From the NCBI RefSeq assembly GCF_003057965.1, contig NZ_CP020921.1:112100-176099 (forward strand): a stretch of DNA of 64,000 nt, in the 5' to 3' direction. This document shows, piece by piece, positions 62,057 to 64,000 of the stretch. This DNA is from Thermodesulfobium acidiphilum. GTDB taxonomy: Bacteria; Thermodesulfobiota; Thermodesulfobiia; Thermodesulfobiales; Thermodesulfobiaceae. Numbering within the stretch: position 1 is the stretch's first letter; each line of letters starts with the position of its first letter. The notes below the pieces were generated by a model. It had not been told where the DNA came from, did not search any database, and saw nothing but the letters and a program-made list of their open reading frames with translations. The translations under genes and the position numbers were made by a program.

Positions 62057-62731
62057 ATGGACAATAAAATTCTTTTAGTTGAAGACGATATTGATATATC
62101 AAATAATATAAAGACTTTCTTAAGCCTAAACGGCTTTAAAGTTGTTCAAGCTTTTAGTGCAGGCGATACATTTGACATTTTTGATGAAAAAGAAATTTCT
62201 CTTATAATACTTGACTTGATGCTTCCAGATATGTTTGGTTCTGAAATACTTAAAGTTTTAAGGGCAAGGGGGATAAAAATTCCTATTTTGGTCCTTTCGG
62301 CGCTTTCAGAAGAACACAATAAAGTTAGTTTATTAGAGTTGGGGGCTGATGATTATCTGACGAAGCCTTTTGGAATGAAAGAGTTACTTGCAAGGATAAA
62401 GAGTCTTATCAGAAGAAAAGATGGCTTTGGTTTGGTAGCTGAGAAGGGACCATTCAGAGTAGACAGGGAGAAGAGTCAGATTCATTTCCACGGAAATTTG
62501 ATGAATTTAACTGCTACTGAGTATAAATTGTTGCTCTTTCTTTTTGAAAATAGTGGGAGGACTTTCTCCAGAGAAAAGCTTATAGATAAGGTTTGGGGAG
62601 AAGAATATTTTGTTGAAGCGAGGATGGTAGACGTATATATTAGAAGGTTGCGGGAAAAAATAGAGGCCGATCCTTCAAATCCACAAATATTAAAAACGAG
62701 GCGGGGATTTGGGTATGTTCTTGAGATTTAG
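62057..62731 (+). CDS. phoB: PhoB-like response regulator (OmpR family)
   Basis: The 224-residue regulator has a receiver domain (LLVEDDID, phosphoacceptor D53 in LILDLMLPD, YLTKPFG) and a winged-helix DNA-binding domain (about 130-224, LTATEYKLLLFLFENSGRTFSREKLI, RRLREKIEADPSNPQILKTRRGFGY). It lacks any Shine-Dalgarno; the -10 lies 6 nt before the ATG, so the mRNA is probably leaderless. The Pho box before pstS lies only 5 nt after its stop codon. The kinase gene is transcribed away from it. Confidence 0.9.
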   Translation: MDNKILLVEDDIDISNNIKTFLSLNGFKVVQAFSAGDTFDIFDEKEISLIILDLMLPDMFGSEILKVLRARGIKIPILVLSALSEEHNKVSLLELGADDYLTKPFGMKELLARIKSLIRRKDGFGLVAEKGPFRVDREKSQIHFHGNLMNLTATEYKLLLFLFENSGRTFSREKLIDKVWGEEYFVEARMVDVYIRRLREKIEADPSNPQILKTRRGFGYVLEI

Positions 62732-62735
62732 CCAT

Positions 62736-62789
62736 TTAACTATAAATTAACTTAAAATTAACGCCCTATTAACATTTTGACTGTATATT
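62736..62789 (+). promoter_or_regulatory. Pho box: four TTAAC repeats at 11-bp spacing, with -10, before pstS
   Basis: TTAAC occurs at 62736, 62747, 62758 and 62769, exactly one helical turn apart. Ten bases after the last repeat is TATATT (62784-62789), a -10 with no need for a -35. PhoB/PhoP proteins bind 11-bp direct repeats placed about 10 bp upstream of the -10, so this fits well. Confidence 0.8.
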
Positions 62790-62822
62790 GATTCAAGTAC
62801 AAATTTATTAGGAGGTTTATTT

Positions 62823-63905
62823 ATGAAAAGAATTTTGCTTTCTTTATTAGGCGTTTTCTTACTTGTTGCTACAGTTTTTTATGTGGCTGGATGCTCTAGT
62901 TCCAATGCTCCTCAGTCGGCTTCCCAGGTAAAGCAGCTTACTGGTGCTGGTTCTACTTTTGTTTATCCTCTGTTTTCAAAGATGTTTGAGGAATATAAGA
63001 AAGAAAAAGGAGTAGAAGTTAATTATCAGTCAATAGGATCGGGAGGCGGTATTAACGCTCTTAAAGATGGTACTACTGACTTTTCTGCAAGCGATGCCTA
63101 TATGTCAGAAAAAGAAATGCAGGCTGTGCCAGGTGGGGTGGTTACTATTGCAGATGCTGCGGGCGCTGTGTCAATCTCATACAACATTCCAGGAGTCAAT
63201 GACCTTGTTTTAGACGGCAAGGCTATAGCTGATATATATCTTGGAAAGATTAAGGATTGGAATGACCCATATCTTAAAAAGCTTAACCCAGGCGTAAATC
63301 TTCCAGCCAAACCTATAGTGGTAGCCCACAGATCCGATGGTTCTGGAACGACATTCATTTTTACCCATTATCTTTCTCTTATAAGCCCTGACTGGAAGGA
63401 TACAGTTGGTGCTGGAACCTCAGTTAAATGGCCAGTAGGCCTTGGTGGAAAAGGCAGTGAGGGCGTTACTGCTATTGTTAAACAGAATCCTTATTCAATA
63501 GGATATGTAGAACTAACCTATGCGCTTCAAAATAATATTACTACTGCAAAGGTAAAGAATAAATCAGGCAACATAATTGCTCCTACCCTCGAGAGTACAA
63601 AAAAGGCATTCGAAGGAGTAAAATTGCCTTCTGATATGAGGGCTCTTGTCCTTGATACTTCAAATCCTGAAGGCTATCCTATAACTGGATTTACTTTCAT
63701 ACTCTTACACAAAGAAATGAATTACAAGGGCAATACGCTGGCAAGGGCGAAGGCAGTGCTTAATCTGGTAAAGTGGATTATTACTGATGGGCAAAAGTAT
63801 TGTGAACCTCTTGATTATGTTCAGCTTCCAAAGGAAGCGGTTGATATAAATATGAAGAATTTAGAGTCAATTACCTGGGATGGGAAGCCAATTCTTACAA
63901 AGTAA
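62823..63905 (+). CDS. pstS: Phosphate ABC transporter substrate-binding lipoprotein PstS
   Basis: PstS binds phosphate outside the inner membrane for the PstCAB importer. The 360-residue protein has a lipoprotein signal with VAGC (lipid cysteine at about residue 24). The mature sequence has LTGAGSTFVYPLFSKM, YQSIGSGGGI, DFSASDAYMS, VAHRSDGSGTTFIFTHYLS and NPYSIGYVELTYA, all typical phosphate-site segments. An AGGAGG lies 8 nt before the ATG. pstC, pstA and pstB do not follow; a strong terminator closes the gene, so the importer subunits must be elsewhere. Confidence 0.95.
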   Translation: MKRILLSLLGVFLLVATVFYVAGCSSSNAPQSASQVKQLTGAGSTFVYPLFSKMFEEYKKEKGVEVNYQSIGSGGGINALKDGTTDFSASDAYMSEKEMQAVPGGVVTIADAAGAVSISYNIPGVNDLVLDGKAIADIYLGKIKDWNDPYLKKLNPGVNLPAKPIVVAHRSDGSGTTFIFTHYLSLISPDWKDTVGAGTSVKWPVGLGGKGSEGVTAIVKQNPYSIGYVELTYALQNNITTAKVKNKSGNIIAPTLESTKKAFEGVKLPSDMRALVLDTSNPEGYPITGFTFILLHKEMNYKGNTLARAKAVLNLVKWIITDGQKYCEPLDYVQLPKEAVDINMKNLESITWDGKPILTK

Positions 63906-63918
63906 ATTTTAATTTAGA

Positions 63919-63970
63919 ACAAAAAGCCATCTTTCGCTTGATAGTAGCGAAAGATGGCTTTTTGTTTTTT
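63919..63970. terminator. 20-bp perfect terminator hairpin after pstS
   Basis: The arm 63919-63938 pairs perfectly with 63946-63965 over a 7-nt loop and is followed by a T-run. A-rich and T-rich ends let it work in both directions. Confidence 0.93.
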
Positions 63971-64000
63971 AAACTAATAGCTTCTTGTATATTTCTTCAA
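63969..64000 (-). CDS. Possible 3' end of a minus-strand gene leaving the window
   Basis: One minus-strand frame is open from the window edge and ends EEIYKKLLV followed by TAA at 63971-63969, just beyond the bidirectional hairpin. Ten residues are too few to identify a product. Confidence 0.25.
   Translation of the reverse strand, partial: EEIYKKLLV

Overview
The window looks like a chromosomal segment of an AT-rich, anaerobic, flagellated bacterium with an outer membrane. The signs are two porin-like proteins with an N-terminal SLH domain, signal peptides and a terminal Phe; a complete-looking flagellar export and regulation set; a class II desulfoferrodoxin; and ribonuclease Y with the YmdB phosphoesterase, a pairing familiar from Firmicutes. 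Together these suggest a deep-branching diderm lineage. A Thermodesulfobium-like sulfate reducer is my best guess, but the sequence shown cannot prove it. Coding density is very high, operons overlap by 1-40 nt, and no tRNA, rRNA, CRISPR array or insertion sequence was seen.

Layout: 1-5.3 kb is a housekeeping run (purB end, purC, ispH, der, plsY, gpsA, HU). 5.3-8.1 kb holds a small zinc-ribbon membrane protein, a DUF4127 protein and a family 9 glycosyltransferase. 8.2-20.2 kb is an inverted duplication. Two SLH porin genes, each with the same ~210-nt leader and the same terminator, face each other tail to tail around an 8.3-kb core. That core carries a five-gene branched-chain amino acid ABC transporter (livKHMGF) and, on the other strand, desulfoferrodoxin, an unknown gene, a His-tail protein/UspA/DUF2334 group and a DsrE-like gene. 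20.3-33.7 kb has a tiny membrane protein, an HNH nuclease, trmL, glnB, lysA, a polysaccharide deacetylase, glmM, recA, rny, ymdB, tgt, secDF and a cation efflux protein. 33.9-40.7 kb has an unusual metabolic group (HAD phosphatase, class III aminotransferase, Cys-nucleophile hydrolase), ftsK, an acyltransferase-like gene and APS kinase. 40.7-58.7 kb combines surface-glycan genes and flagellar genes (flagellin, flaG, fliD, fliS, a FlgN-like gene, HD-GYP, csrA, fliH, fliI, flhF, flhG). 58.7-64 kb has DUF2225, secG, a processive glycosyltransferase and a phosphate-sensing unit (PhoR-like kinase, PhoB-like regulator, PstS).

The most interesting signals are regulatory or architectural. (1) Recombination between the inverted SLH porin pair would swap the 3' halves of the two genes. 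(2) Several genes appear to start at AUU: the evidence is strong for an HAD phosphatase and for livH, where no ATG/GTG/TTG lies between an upstream in-frame stop and essential conserved sequence. (3) Perfect Shine-Dalgarno sequences sit far upstream of the real start in the SLH and flagellin leaders, resembling mRNA-stabilising elements. (4) Four TTAAC repeats at exactly 11-bp spacing form a probable Pho box before pstS. (5) A 24-bp divergent promoter with a palindromic -10 would drive the regulator gene as a leaderless message, and a 43-residue membrane protein also appears leaderless. (6) A PerR-like box overlaps the -10 of the superoxide reductase gene.
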